NCBI RefSeq assembly: GCF_900446255.1
Contig: NZ_UIGI01000002.1
Span: forward strand, 186,001 to 250,000
Length of the DNA stretch: 64,000 nucleotides
Reading direction: 5' to 3'
From: Buttiauxella agrestis
GTDB taxonomy: Bacteria > Pseudomonadota > Gammaproteobacteria > Enterobacterales > Enterobacteriaceae
The position numbers were made by a program, and so were the translations under genes. The notes beneath the pieces were generated by a model that saw only the letters and a list, made by a program, of their open reading frames with translations, had not been told where the DNA came from and ran no database searches. Positions 44,720-54,426 of this stretch are shown one piece after another; within the stretch, counting starts at the first letter, position 1, and every line of letters starts with the position of its first letter.

Positions 44720-45345
44720 TCACAGACATTTTCAGTCGGTTAGCATTGCCGGCATCAGTTAACCGTATCTACCGGAGTCAATCGATGCCAAAAAACGCTG
44801 GTCCATTGAAGAGAAAAAACAGCACGTCGAAAACTGGCGTGCCAGCGGCCTTACCCGTCAGCAATTTTACGAACTGCACGCCATTTCTTTTAATTCCATG
44901 CGCGAATGGCCGCAGGATGTCGCGAAAGCTGAACGCAGGGAAAATGAGTCAGGACTGCTTCCCGTGCACATCTCCACTCAATCTCCTGCTGCAAACACAC
45001 CGCAGGTGGTGAACGAACCTGTCATGCTGTTTTTGCCCGGGGACACTCGCATGAGCTGCCACTCCACTCAGCTCACTGATGTCTTCAGGGTGCTCAAACA
45101 TGCTAACGCCTGAAAATGTCTTTCTCGCCGTGAAACCCGTGGATATGCGACGTGGCATCGATACACTGACGCAGTATGTTCAGGATGAGCTCAAATCATC
45201 GTGGCACGAAGGTGCCGCCTTCATCTTCACCAACAAAGCCCGCTCCCGATGCAAAGTGCTGCGCTGGGATAAGCACGGGGTCTGGTTGTGTGTCCGTCGT
45301 CTGCACAAAGGTCACTTCCGCTGGCCACGGGCAAACGACACTTAC
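44720..45345 (+). mobile_element. IS66-family remnant (tnpA and truncated tnpB)
   Basis: A tnpA-like frame (about 44776-45113: KKRWSIEEKKQHVENWRASG, QQFYELH) is followed by tnpB from ATG 45100 (LTPENVFLAVKPVDMRRGIDTL, AAFIFTNKARSRCKVLRWD). tnpB breaks off at about 45345 (WPRANDT) and tnpC is absent. This element differs from the one at 40465. Confidence 0.8.
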
Positions 45346-45650
45346 GGTTTTGCAATCAAAGTCTCTTTGAACACGATTCATAGTTACTCTTATCAAAATT
45401 GAATTAAAGGTATGCGTTGTGAAGATAAAATGATAAAGCTAAAAAAGTGATAATCATTCCCTTTTGGCGAAGCTATTTCGTATTAAAACCGCTACAAGGC
45501 ATAACTGAGTCTTTATTCATTATAATCTTTTATATCCCTTCGATGCGCGTCCACTATTGGACTATCACTGATAATGATTTATTAGTTACACTACTTCAAT
45601 AGAAGTCCAATAATGGATTTTCATTGACGGTTTCATCATTGCTGGCATGT

Positions 45651-45680
45651 GTTAAAGTTAAAGTTAAAGTTAAAGTTAAG
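45651..45680 (+). repeat. five tandem GTTAAA units
   Basis: Four perfect GTTAAA units and a fifth ending in G. It lies in a gene-poor stretch (45346-45913) made of IS fragments; no neighbouring promoter is obviously affected. Confidence 0.85.
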
Positions 45681-45694
45681 TTGTGTATATCCCC

Positions 45695-45857
45695 TGGGAA
45701 ACGACAGGTTGCTATTCGTATGGTTCTGGAAAATCAGGGCAAGTACAACTAGTGGCAGTTGCTGAGAAAGGTTCACCATTTTATGCAAACCGTCAGTCCA
45801 TTCCCGGGAGGTAAACATGTTCAGGCAAAAGTGTAGCGGTATTAGGTGCAGCTATTT
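45695..45857 (+). mobile_element. IS630-family end fragment joined to an IS3-like scrap
   Basis: 45751-45857 matches the terminal part of the IS630 element at 55726 in inverted orientation: GTGGCAGTT..., then AGCGGTATTAGGTGCAGCTATT and TA. Just before it, 45695-45750 reads RQVAIRMVLENQGKYN, typical of IS3-family OrfA N-termini. Both are dead pieces. Confidence 0.6.
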
Positions 45858-45927
45858 AAATAGTTTAATCACGTTGCTTTTAACCATCCAAATCAATTTC
45901 ATCATATGAAATCGGTGATGCCTCCGA

Positions 45928-46600
45928 TTAGTTGAACATGTATTTTTCAATAAAAGCGCCGATGACCTTTTCGTGGAGTTCGAAAGAGCGCGAAAAACAA
46001 ATTGTCTTGCGAGCCACCCGTTTGATTCGGGTACGCAGCGTCAGGTTGTTTCGTTCAATGCGCTGAGTAAAGATTTTGCTAGTCAGATGCTTATCCTTCG
46101 GAACTTCTCTGCCATAACTGCCCCAGTCATCGCTGGTAAACATACCGACAGTAAAGGGAGCCAGTAACGCCAGTAGCTCCCGGCAGGTTTCATCGGTTCG
46201 CGGGCCAAATGTATAAGCCAGAACGCCGCCATTTTTCGTGTTATAGCCATACCATAACCAGTGTTGCCGGGCTTTACTGCCGACAAAGCTCCATTGTTCA
46301 TCCAGTTCGCAGATGAGCGCTATATCGGCATGAGCAACCGGAGAGGTGGTTACCCGACGCGGCGAGAGTTTTTTAAAGCCAGGATGACCGTATTGATACC
46401 AATTTTCAGCGTCCTGGCGGTATCACGGACACCGGAACCATTAAAGGCCATATCGACGATTTTGTTCTGTACGCCGGGCTTACGGGCTTCATAGATAAAA
46501 GAAAGCTGAAAACGCGACGACATGATTTGCAGAGAAATCTCTGATGCCCTGACGGGGTGCGCCCGTAGCGGCAGACCTCATCAGACTTGCAGTGAGGGCA
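45928..46600 (-). pseudogene. IS1-family InsA/InsB transposase, interrupted and frameshifted
   Basis: InsB is readable from 46320 to 45928 (ELDEQWSFVGSKARQHWLWYG; YGREVPKDKHLTSKIFTQRIERNN), containing the IS1 DDE core. InsA (HCPHCKSDEVCRYG...HQRF) loses its frame at a run of four T near 46520, where five would give R-V-F-Q-L. The first InsA codons lie beyond the inserted IS3 element at 47696-47720. Confidence 0.8.
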
Positions 46601-46603
46601 ATG

Positions 46604-47692
46604 TGATCCTACCCACGTAATGTACTAAGCGAGATTCAGATTTTCAAATTGTTCCGGGCTGAGTCCGCCACAGGCACTGTGGCGACGCCACCGATTGTAA
46701 TCACACTCGATATAATTAAACACCGTAGTCCGCATCATTTCCCGGCTGATAAAGCGTTCACCGTGGATACATTCGACTTTCAGTGAGTGGAAGAAGCTTT
46801 CTGCACAGGCATTATCGTAACAACAACCCTTTGCACTCATGCTACCGCGCAGGTTATGCCGCTTCAGTAGCGCCTGATAATCCGCTGAGCAGTACTGCCC
46901 ACCACGGTCGGTGTGAACGATGACATTTTCCGGGCGCTTACGTCGCCAAAACGCCATCTGTAGCGCATCGCAGGCCAGCTGTGCCGACATCGACCAGCCG
47001 ATAACAGCACGTGACCACAGATCGATGACGACAGCCAGATATAGCCAGCCTTCATCAGTACGTAAGTAGGTGATGTCACCCGACCATTTCTGGTTTGGAC
47101 CGCTGGCGTAAAAATCCTGCTTCAGCAGGTTCTCCGACACCGGCAGGTCATGCTCGCGGTAACTGACCGGGCTGAACTTCCGTGAAGCTTTCGCCCGAAG
47201 CCCCTGACGACGCAGGCTGGCTGCCACGGTTTTCACGCTGAAGCGGTAACCCTGAGCATGCAGTTCATCGGTCAGGCGCGGTGCGCCGTAGCGCTGTTTT
47301 GCCCGGTGAAAAGCCTCGTGCACGGCGCTGTCACAACTCAGACGGAACTGCTGGCGTGAGTTTAGCCTCGCACCCCCGCTCCTCGTCCCGTTCCGCCAGC
47401 TGGCGTTTGAGACGAGCATTTTCAGCAGCGAGTTCATTTTCACGCTCAGAGGATGAGAGCTGTTGCTGCTGTTTACTGCGCCAGTTATAAAGTTGCGATT
47501 CATACAGGCTGAGTTCACGGGCAGCGGCAGCAACACCGATGCGTTCAGCGAGTTTCAGGGCTTCACTGCGAAATTCAGGGGGAATGCTGTTTACGGGGCT
47601 TTTTGCTGGTTGATACTGTTTTTGTCATGTGAGTCACATCGGTTGAGAGTTTACTCACTTAGTCTCGTGTCCACTATTCGCGGGTAGGATCA
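46604..47692 (-). mobile_element. IS3-family element nested in IS1, internally deleted
   Basis: Ends TGATCCTACCC at 46604 and its complement GGGTAGGATCA to 47692, flanked by the 3-base duplication ATG (46601-46603 and 47693-47695). Removing it restores the InsA start exactly. At 1089 bases it is shorter than complete relatives (about 1.2-1.3 kb). Confidence 0.85.
46625..47629 (-). pseudogene. IS3-family transposase, OrfA frameshifted and fused to OrfB
   Basis: OrfA starts at ATG 47629 (TKTVSTSKKPRKQHS) but meets a stop after a run of five C, where four would keep P-E-F-R in frame. OrfA then runs directly into the middle of OrfB at about 47380, so the end of OrfA and the first residues of OrfB are missing. 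The DDE core is readable ([30 protein letters not shown]). Inactive. Confidence 0.75.
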
Positions 47693-47769
47693 ATGAACAA
47701 TAACGCTGGCCACAGGAATACCTTAAAAGGCCATATTATACACCAGATAAACTAATTGGAGGCATTACC

Positions 47770-48209
47770 ATGAAATCATAATATTGCATACAAATACGCA
47801 AGCAGACAAAGCACTCACCCTTCTGCATTCTCAGCTAATCGCATATAAGGGAAAGACAAAGGCATTGCTTTATTTCCTTCTCTGTTCAACAACTCGATTG
47901 TTACGATATCAAAAAAATATCGTCAGATTCTGATAACTTCATGAAATTATCAGAATGCCATGTTCTAAAATCCGCCTAGAATTCCTTAACATTTCCATAT
48001 AAAGCACATCCCAAACTCATTTCGATCGTCATTGAATAACAACGTGATTCTATCGGAACCCACAATTAAAAGCACAGCCATATTTACACTTAAAATAGTC
48101 CTTTAATGGACATAAATATTTCTATGTTTTATTAAAAATATATAGATACTAAGCACGTTTTTAACGTTTAAAGACATTTTCAAAATAATTTACTTTAAAG
48201 GATTATCTT
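47770..48209 (+). promoter_or_regulatory. upstream regulatory region of the fimbrial operon
   Basis: AT-rich, gene-free 440 bases. A 10-base inverted repeat, ATTCTGATAA at 47927-47936 and TTATCAGAAT at 47947-47956 with a 10-base spacer, is the best operator candidate. AAAGGATT precedes the first pilin ATG. I see no invertible-element repeats of the fimS kind. Confidence 0.55.
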
Positions 48210-48764
48210 ATGTTCGGAACTTGGAAAACTAGTGTTTTGGGTGCTGCGGTATTGGTTGCAATGTCAGGTTCAGCAATGGCGGCAGGAACCGCATCAGTAC
48301 AGGGTGGTAATGTTCACTTCACCGGTACAGTTATTGATGCTGCATGTTCAGTCGCTATGGGTGATGCGGGGAGCAATGTAGAAGTGGATATGGGCCAGGT
48401 TCGTTCAGCCAAATTCACAGCTGTAGATATGGTTGCCAACCAGAAAGTCCCATTCACTATTACCCTGGCTGACTGCGATACCACTGTTTCTGCTAATGCG
48501 CAGGTGACGTTTAATGGCAATGGCGTAGCAGGCAAGACTAGCGTGCTGGCTAACGGTGCAGGCCCTGGTTCTGCAGCAGGCGTGGGCATCCAGATTTATG
48601 ACAACACCGGTGCCACCCTGAACCTGGGCGTCGCGTCTGCCAAAACCGCTTTAATCAATGGCAATAACACTCTGCATTTCAGTGCTGACTACATCTCTAC
48701 TGCCGCTGCCGTTGTTTCAGGTTCAGTTGACGCCACTGCAACCTTCACCATGACATATTCCTGA
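48210..48764 (+). CDS. major fimbrial pilin, 184 aa
   Basis: Signal peptide (residues 1-24, ending AMAAG), then an incomplete immunoglobulin fold of the FimA family. Two cysteines (in AACSVAM and LADCDTT) form the usual disulfide; GPGSAAGVGIQIYD and the penultimate Tyr (FTMTYS) are classic. It would polymerise into the shaft by donor-strand exchange. First gene of the operon, followed by a stable hairpin. Confidence 0.9.
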   Translation: MFGTWKTSVLGAAVLVAMSGSAMAAGTASVQGGNVHFTGTVIDAACSVAMGDAGSNVEVDMGQVRSAKFTAVDMVANQKVPFTITLADCDTTVSANAQVTFNGNGVAGKTSVLANGAGPGSAAGVGIQIYDNTGATLNLGVASAKTALINGNNTLHFSADYISTAAAVVSGSVDATATFTMTYS

Positions 48765-48783
48765 TCCCTGTTGGGTTTCAGCC

Positions 48784-48805
48784 GCTCGCCTGATTTCAGG
48801 CGAGC
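48784..48805 (+). terminator. 10-bp hairpin after the major pilin gene
   Basis: GCTCGCCTGA at 48784-48793 and TCAGGCGAGC at 48796-48805 form a perfect stem with a 2-base loop and no T run. Such hairpins stabilise or partly terminate transcripts after the most highly needed pilin. Confidence 0.7.
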
Positions 48806-48831
48806 ATTACTGAACCTGTATCGCTACGGAA

Positions 48832-49401
48832 ATGAATAAAATGACTATGAGCAACCGCCTCCCACCTGCGTTTTTTTTACTGCTGTGTAGCGGTTTAACG
48901 TTGATGTTTTCTCCGGCTAACGCCGCAACTGTGGTAACGGTGGCGGGTGGGCAGGCACATTTCCGGGGGGCCGTGATGGACTCAGCCTGCGTGGTCGCAC
49001 TCGGTGATACCAACGCAGAAGTGCAGATGGGACAAGTGCGGAGAGCAGAGCTGTCGAGCGTCGGGCAATGGGCCGACCCGGTAGCATTTACTCTGACGCT
49101 GACAGACTGCGACACCTCCGTAAGCCAGGCTGCGGGTATTGCTTTTCAGGGCAATGCCGACCCGCAAGATCCGATGGTATTAGGGATGGATAATGGCCCC
49201 GGCTCCGCTGTGGGCGTGGGTCTTGGCATCTACGATGAAAAATCCAACCTGGTGGTGCCCAACAGCGCACCCCGCTCTTTCTCAACGCTTATCGACGGCC
49301 TGAATGTACTGCATTTTATGGCGAAATATCGCGCCACTCGCGAAACCGTGGTTTCCGGTGATGCCAGCGTAACGGCCAGTTTCATCGTGCTGTATCAGTA
49401 A
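48832..49401 (+). CDS. second FimA-family pilin, 189 aa
   Basis: Signal peptide to about residue 31 (PANAA). Closely follows the first pilin's plan: DSACVVALGD, LTDCDTSVS, GPGSAVGVGLGIYD and terminal VLYQ. Probably a shaft terminator or alternative subunit (FimI-like place in the operon). Several ATGs are possible near the start; the first is listed. Confidence 0.85.
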   Translation: MNKMTMSNRLPPAFFLLLCSGLTLMFSPANAATVVTVAGGQAHFRGAVMDSACVVALGDTNAEVQMGQVRRAELSSVGQWADPVAFTLTLTDCDTSVSQAAGIAFQGNADPQDPMVLGMDNGPGSAVGVGLGIYDEKSNLVVPNSAPRSFSTLIDGLNVLHFMAKYRATRETVVSGDASVTASFIVLYQ

Positions 49402-49455
49402 ACCCCATTCCCTCACCGCCAGTCATAATGCTTTCTACGTTTTAACGAGGTTATT

Positions 49456-50160
49456 GTGTTATTCAAAAATTCGCTCAAACGAAATGCCCTGCTTTCGCTG
49501 GCTTTTCTGCCTTTATTTATTAGCGCTGCCTCTTTTGCTGGCGGTGTATCCCTTGGCGGAACGCGTTTAATTTACCCGACTGGAAATAGCCAGGTGTCAA
49601 TGCCGGTCAATAACAGCGATGATAAAGCTATATTTCTGGTGCAGTCCTGGGTGGAAGATGACAATGGCGTGAAAACCGAAGATTTTGTTATCACCCCGCC
49701 GTTATTTGTTATTCAACCACAAAAAGAAAACACCTTGCGTGTGATGTATGTCGGCAGCAAAGTTTTGCCCACTGACCGCGAAAGTGTTTACTGGCTGAAT
49801 GTGAAAGCCATTCCGTCTGCCAGCTCAAAAATAAAGAATAAAAATGTATTGCAGCTAGCGATTCTTAGCCGGATAAAATTATTTGTTCGGCCTGATAACC
49901 TGCCGTTGAAATCAGCAGAAGCCCCGCAAAAATTGCGCTTTCATCGCAATGGCGAACAACTGACGATTAATAACCCCACGCCTTATTACATCACGCTGGT
50001 GCAATTAAAAGCGGGTGACACAAAATTACCTAACACCATGGTCGCACCACAAACGAAAGCCTCTGTCTCTATTCCTGGCAACGCCCAGGGGGCAATCACT
50101 TATCAGACCGTCAGTGATTTTGGTGCCAACTCCGAAACACAAAAAAGTGTGATGGAGTAA
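49456..50160 (+). CDS. periplasmic fimbrial chaperone, 234 aa
   Basis: GTG start after AACGAGG. Signal peptide to about residue 29. The G1 strand region (PQKENTLRVMYVG) and the conserved LPTDRESVYWLNVKAIPS segment are typical of PapD/FimC chaperones; the final LTINNPTPYYITL matches domain 2. Caps pilins in the periplasm and hands them to the usher. Short F1-G1 loop, FGS class. Confidence 0.9.
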   Translation: MLFKNSLKRNALLSLAFLPLFISAASFAGGVSLGGTRLIYPTGNSQVSMPVNNSDDKAIFLVQSWVEDDNGVKTEDFVITPPLFVIQPQKENTLRVMYVGSKVLPTDRESVYWLNVKAIPSASSKIKNKNVLQLAILSRIKLFVRPDNLPLKSAEAPQKLRFHRNGEQLTINNPTPYYITLVQLKAGDTKLPNTMVAPQTKASVSIPGNAQGAITYQTVSDFGANSETQKSVME

Positions 50161-50166
50161 TCAGCA

Positions 50167-52785
50167 ATGATCCGGAGAATGGATGCAACGCTAAACCCTA
50201 TCGCACAAAGCATGATGAGTACGAGCAATCATTCGTGCATCCTGGTACTCCTGACTTTGGCATTTTCACCCTGCGTGATGGCGGATAACTATTTTAATCC
50301 GGCTTTTTTATCTGGCGACGCTTCGGCGGTTGCTGATTTATCACGTTATGAAAAAGGCAACGGTCAGGCACCAGGCAAATATCGCGTAGAGGTTTATCTC
50401 AACGACACCTATATCTCAATGGAAGATATCGAGTTTATTGCGCCCAAAGAGAAAGATGGCAATGTGACTGCCTGCCTGACAAAAAAACGATTAGAGCAAT
50501 TAGGCCTGGCACTCAACGCCTTCCCGGCATTGGAAAAACTCTCCGCCGAGAGTTGTGTGCCGTTAGCCGATGCCATTCCTGGCTCACGGGCCGACTTTGA
50601 TTTTGAAAAGCAGCGCCTGGATATCAGCTTGCCGCAGGCTTCGCTCAAACAAAGCGCTCGCGGCTATATTCCGCCAGAACAGTGGGATGAAGGAATTAAT
50701 GCGTTATTAACCAACTATGCATTTACCGGCAGCAATAGCTGGGGCGACAGCAGCGAAAACAGCTATTACCTGAACTTGCAAAACACGCTCAATGTTGGGC
50801 CCTGGCGGTTACATGATTATTCTACCGGCAGCTACACGACGAGCGATGATGGCGAAGCGACGCATGAATGGCAGCACGTCAGCACTTATCTGCAACGCAC
50901 CGTGATCCCCCTCAAAGGTGAATTGACCCTCGGCGACAGCTACACCCCTTCTGACGTGTTCGACAGCATCGGGTTTCGCGGGGCGCAATTGGCCTCTGAT
51001 GACAACATGCTGCCCGACAGCCTGCGCGGCTTTGCACCCACCATTCGTGGAATTGCGAAAAGTAACGCCAAAGTGTCGATTAAACAAAACGGCTACGTCA
51101 TCTATCAAAGCTATGTGCCGCCGGGGGCGTTTGAAATTAACGATCTGTTCCCGACCTCATCAAGTGGCGACCTGGACGTGGAAATCACCGAAACGGACGG
51201 CAGTAAAAGCAGTTATACCGTGCCCTATTCCGCCGTGCCGGTATTACAACGCGAAGGCCGGGTGAAATACTCTGTGACCGTGGGCCAGTACCACACCAAC
51301 AACAGCGATCAGGGTGACGAAAAGCTGGCCCAGGGTACGCTCATATGGGGGTTGCCGCACGGCATCACTGCCTATGGTGGCATCCAGTATGCAGAAAACT
51401 ACGCCGCAGAAGCGCTCGGTGCTGGCCTGAATCTGGGCGAGATCGGCGCGCTTTCGATGGATATTACTCAGGCCAACAGCACTCTGCCGGATGACAGCAC
51501 CCACAGCGGGCAGTCACTGCGTTTCCTGTACGCCAAGTCGATGAACTCCACCGGCACTAACTTCCAATTGCTCGGCTACCGTTATTCTACCCAGGGCTTT
51601 TATACTCTGGATGAGACCACCTATAACCGGATGGATGGCTACACGTATAACGATGACGGCAGCGAAAAAGATTTCACCCCGGACTGGACCGATTACTACA
51701 ACCTCTATTACAGCAAGCGCGGCAAAATTCAACTTAACGTCTCGCAGCAAATCGGCAGCTACGGCTCCGTATTTGTCACCGGCAGCCAGCAAAGTTACTG
51801 GAACACCAGTGACACCGATACCCTGATACAAGTAGGTTACAGCGGCAACTGGCACGACATCAATTTCAACCTGACCTACAGCTATAACCAGGCGCAGGGC
51901 GAACCGGACGCCGACAAGCAATTCGCATTGAGCATGTCTTTGCCGTTGGGTAAATGGTTGTCTGCGGGCGGTAATAACAGCGACTCGTACAGTTCACCTA
52001 ATAATGCTTATGCTACCTATAACAACAATACCGATTCCCACGGCAAGATGACGCAAAGTGCCGGGATTAGCGGCACGCTGCTTAAAGACAACAACCTGAA
52101 TTACAGCGTACAGCAGGGTTACGGCAACCACGGCGACGGAGCCAACGGCTCGGCCTCACTCGATTATCAAGGCACTTACGGCAACAGCAACGTCGGCTAC
52201 AACTACAGCGGCGGCTATCAGCAGGTGAATTATGGTATTAGCGGCGGCATGGTGCTGCACAGAAATGGCCTTACGTTAAGCCAGCCACTTGGCAGCACCA
52301 ATGTGCTGATCCGTGCGCCAGGTGCTGACGGAGTGGATGTCGAAAACAACACTGGCGTGAAAACCGACTGGCGTGGTTACGCGGTGATCCCGTATGCCAC
52401 CACTTATCGTCAAAACCGCATTGCGCTTAATACCGATACGCTGGGCGATAAAATTGATTTAGATAACGCCGTCGTTAATGTGGTGCCGACCGAAGGTGCG
52501 CTGGTCCGGGCAGATTTCAAAGCCCACGCCGGACTACGTGCTCTCATCACCCTAATGCACGGCCAAAAACCGGTGCCCTTTGGTGCCACTGTCGGTCGTG
52601 GCGATAGCGAAAGCAACACCATTGTCGGCGATGGTGGGCAAGTCTATTTAATGGGCGTGCCATTAACCGGTGATTTAACCGTGCAATGGGGCAGCGAGGC
52701 CCACGAAAAATGCAAAGTACATTATCAGTTACCGGAAAGTGAAATGAAAAAACCGATCAGCCAGTTTACGGCGGAGTGCAAATAA
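50167..52785 (+). CDS. outer-membrane fimbrial usher, 872 aa
   Basis: Signal peptide to about residue 38, then the N-terminal pilin-binding domain (FNPAFLSGDASAVADLSRYEKGN), a 24-strand pore with plug (middle), and C-terminal domains (ALVRADFKAHAG.., VGRGDSESNTIVGDGGQVYL). The last Cys pair (CKV..AECK) is conserved in ushers. Assembles and secretes the fimbria. Full length. Confidence 0.95.
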   Translation: MIRRMDATLNPIAQSMMSTSNHSCILVLLTLAFSPCVMADNYFNPAFLSGDASAVADLSRYEKGNGQAPGKYRVEVYLNDTYISMEDIEFIAPKEKDGNVTACLTKKRLEQLGLALNAFPALEKLSAESCVPLADAIPGSRADFDFEKQRLDISLPQASLKQSARGYIPPEQWDEGINALLTNYAFTGSNSWGDSSENSYYLNLQNTLNVGPWRLHDYSTGSYTTSDDGEATHEWQHVSTYLQRTVIPLKGELTLGDSYTPSDVFDSIGFRGAQLASDDNMLPDSLRGFAPTIRGIAKSNAKVSIKQNGYVIYQSYVPPGAFEINDLFPTSSSGDLDVEITETDGSKSSYTVPYSAVPVLQREGRVKYSVTVGQYHTNNSDQGDEKLAQGTLIWGLPHGITAYGGIQYAENYAAEALGAGLNLGEIGALSMDITQANSTLPDDSTHSGQSLRFLYAKSMNSTGTNFQLLGYRYSTQGFYTLDETTYNRMDGYTYNDDGSEKDFTPDWTDYYNLYYSKRGKIQLNVSQQIGSYGSVFVTGSQQSYWNTSDTDTLIQVGYSGNWHDINFNLTYSYNQAQGEPDADKQFALSMSLPLGKWLSAGGNNSDSYSSPNNAYATYNNNTDSHGKMTQSAGISGTLLKDNNLNYSVQQGYGNHGDGANGSASLDYQGTYGNSNVGYNYSGGYQQVNYGISGGMVLHRNGLTLSQPLGSTNVLIRAPGADGVDVENNTGVKTDWRGYAVIPYATTYRQNRIALNTDTLGDKIDLDNAVVNVVPTEGALVRADFKAHAGLRALITLMHGQKPVPFGATVGRGDSESNTIVGDGGQVYLMGVPLTGDLTVQWGSEAHEKCKVHYQLPESEMKKPISQFTAECK

Positions 52786-53891
52786 TGAAATGTCATCTCA
52801 CCCTTGTAACGCTGCTGCGAAAAGGTCTGCTGATCATCGGCTTATTGCTGGGTGTCACGAACATCGCGCATGCCTATACCGGATGGTGCACGCCGGAGGG
52901 TAGCGCTCAACAGTACCATTATAATTTCGGCAACATAACCATACTCGACGTCAACAAGAACGTGGGGGGCTTTTTATTTCCTCGGGCATACAATTGGGAT
53001 TTGGGGGGAACGTATATAGCAACATGTGATTGTGACCCCGTAGCAGAGAATCTTTCGCCAACTTATTATGATAAATTTTATCGCACTATGTCATCCCTGA
53101 TGCCGGGGCATACCGACGGCGAGTATCAGTTTTTCAAAATTAGCGATTACCTTGAAGTTGCAAGTGATATATGGGTGGCTGGGGCTGTAAACTCTTATAA
53201 ACCTACCCCCTGGACTAATGAAAATAATTTATCCTCGCTCACAAATGGAGGTAAGAACCCGACTAATCCAGGGGCCTGTAAAGGTTCCCCAAGCGGGTAT
53301 GGCGCTTTTGGTACGGGGTCAAAAGGCAGAATAAAGATATATATTGCAAAACCGTTTATCGGCTCTACCCTGGTCAACAATATCAAGCTTCTGGATATCT
53401 ATGGTTCCGTAACGTCTGGGAGTTTTGGTGGCACCCCGATGGCTTCTGTTTATATCAACGGCGTCGTCACCGCCCCGCAGAATTGTGAAATCAACGCCGG
53501 ACAAATCGTGACCGTCGACTTTGGCCAGATGTGGGCCGGGGATTTCACCACTAAAGGTCAGCGGCCCACTAACGCCCCCCCGCAAACCGTCAAGGTGCCC
53601 ATCAAGTGCAATAACATACCCGCCTTTGGGAACTTAACTCTGCGCATTCAGAGCGAACCTTCTGCGCAGACGCCGGAGGCAATCAAGACCAATAACCCGG
53701 ACGTAGGCGTGGAAATCCTCGATGACAGCGGGCACCTGCTGTTGCCCAACACCGGTCTGGTACCATTCAGTGTCGATGAAAACTCTGAAGCTACGGTGAC
53801 GTTTAAAGCAGTGCCGGTCAGCACGACAGGAAATACTCCTGCCAGCGGACTTTTCCAGGCTCAGGCCTACATTCGCATCGACTTTGCCTGA
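52785..53891 (+). CDS. two-domain tip adhesin, 368 aa
   Basis: ATG overlaps the usher stop (TAATG). Signal peptide to about residue 30. Residues 31-230 are a lectin-like domain with its own cysteines (YTGWCTPEG, CDCD, GACKG); 235-368 is a pilin domain (NCEINAGQIVTVDFG and final IDFA) that docks into the tip. Layout as FimH/SfmH. The lectin half is visibly more AT-rich than the rest of the operon, consistent with separate diversification. The ligand cannot be predicted. Confidence 0.85.
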   Translation: MKCHLTLVTLLRKGLLIIGLLLGVTNIAHAYTGWCTPEGSAQQYHYNFGNITILDVNKNVGGFLFPRAYNWDLGGTYIATCDCDPVAENLSPTYYDKFYRTMSSLMPGHTDGEYQFFKISDYLEVASDIWVAGAVNSYKPTPWTNENNLSSLTNGGKNPTNPGACKGSPSGYGAFGTGSKGRIKIYIAKPFIGSTLVNNIKLLDIYGSVTSGSFGGTPMASVYINGVVTAPQNCEINAGQIVTVDFGQMWAGDFTTKGQRPTNAPPQTVKVPIKCNNIPAFGNLTLRIQSEPSAQTPEAIKTNNPDVGVEILDDSGHLLLPNTGLVPFSVDENSEATVTFKAVPVSTTGNTPASGLFQAQAYIRIDFA

Positions 53892-53901
53892 GGACAATTA
53901 A

Positions 53902-54426
53902 GTGAAGAAAACACTTTTGCTGTTATTGCTCGCAAGCTGCTCAACGCTTGCCGATTTGGGCCACGTGAACCTGATCATGTCTGGCGAAATAATGAAAGAA
54001 AGCTGTGACATTGACGCCAACAATCTGACTCAGAATGTTGAAATCGGTGATTTTGCCGTGGGTACCTTTAACTCTGTCGGCAGCGTCAGTGCTGACAAAA
54101 GCTTTAAAATACTATTAAGTAAATGCTCGCCAGAAATAAAAACTGCGGGAGTCACCTTTACCGGCACCGCGCAGGCGGGCGGTGACTCCAGCCTGCTGGC
54201 GTTGTCCGACACCACTGGGACGGGTAATCTTGCGCAAGGAGTAGCGGTGCAGTTACTCGACAGTAATAAAATCCCGCTGGCGATAAACAGCCTTAACCCG
54301 GTTCGCTACCCAATATCCCCGGGTGATAATACCCTGAACTTTTCCCTGCGCTATAAAGCCGTTTCGCTACCGGTCGTCGCCGGTAATGCTAATGCAGTGC
54401 TTTATTTCAATATGGATTATCAATAA
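53902..54426 (+). CDS. minor pilin, 174 aa
   Basis: GTG start after GAGGACA. Short signal (ends STLA), pilin fold with CDIDANN and LLSKCSPEIK cysteines and terminal FNMDYQ. A tip-fibrillum adaptor of the FimF/FimG kind by position after the adhesin. Confidence 0.85.
   Translation: MKKTLLLLLLASCSTLADLGHVNLIMSGEIMKESCDIDANNLTQNVEIGDFAVGTFNSVGSVSADKSFKILLSKCSPEIKTAGVTFTGTAQAGGDSSLLALSDTTGTGNLAQGVAVQLLDSNKIPLAINSLNPVRYPISPGDNTLNFSLRYKAVSLPVVAGNANAVLYFNMDYQ

Larger units (their letters stand above)
45914..47769 (-). mobile_element. IS1-family element interrupted by an IS3-family element
   Basis: Ends GGTGATGCCTCCGATTAG (45914) and, inverted, GGTAATGCCTCCAATTAG (47769) are IS1-like inverted repeats, and ATGAAATC is repeated at 45906-45913 and 47770-47777. 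The element is split by the insertion at 46604-47692, and its insA has a one-base deletion. Confidence 0.85.

Noticed and set aside
47770-48209. Invertible promoter element like fimS
   Set aside because: No pair of 9-bp or longer inverted repeats at a suitable distance and no recombinase gene nearby.
50809-51108. Reverse-strand frames inside the usher gene
   Set aside because: Shadows of a well-supported gene in GC-rich DNA.
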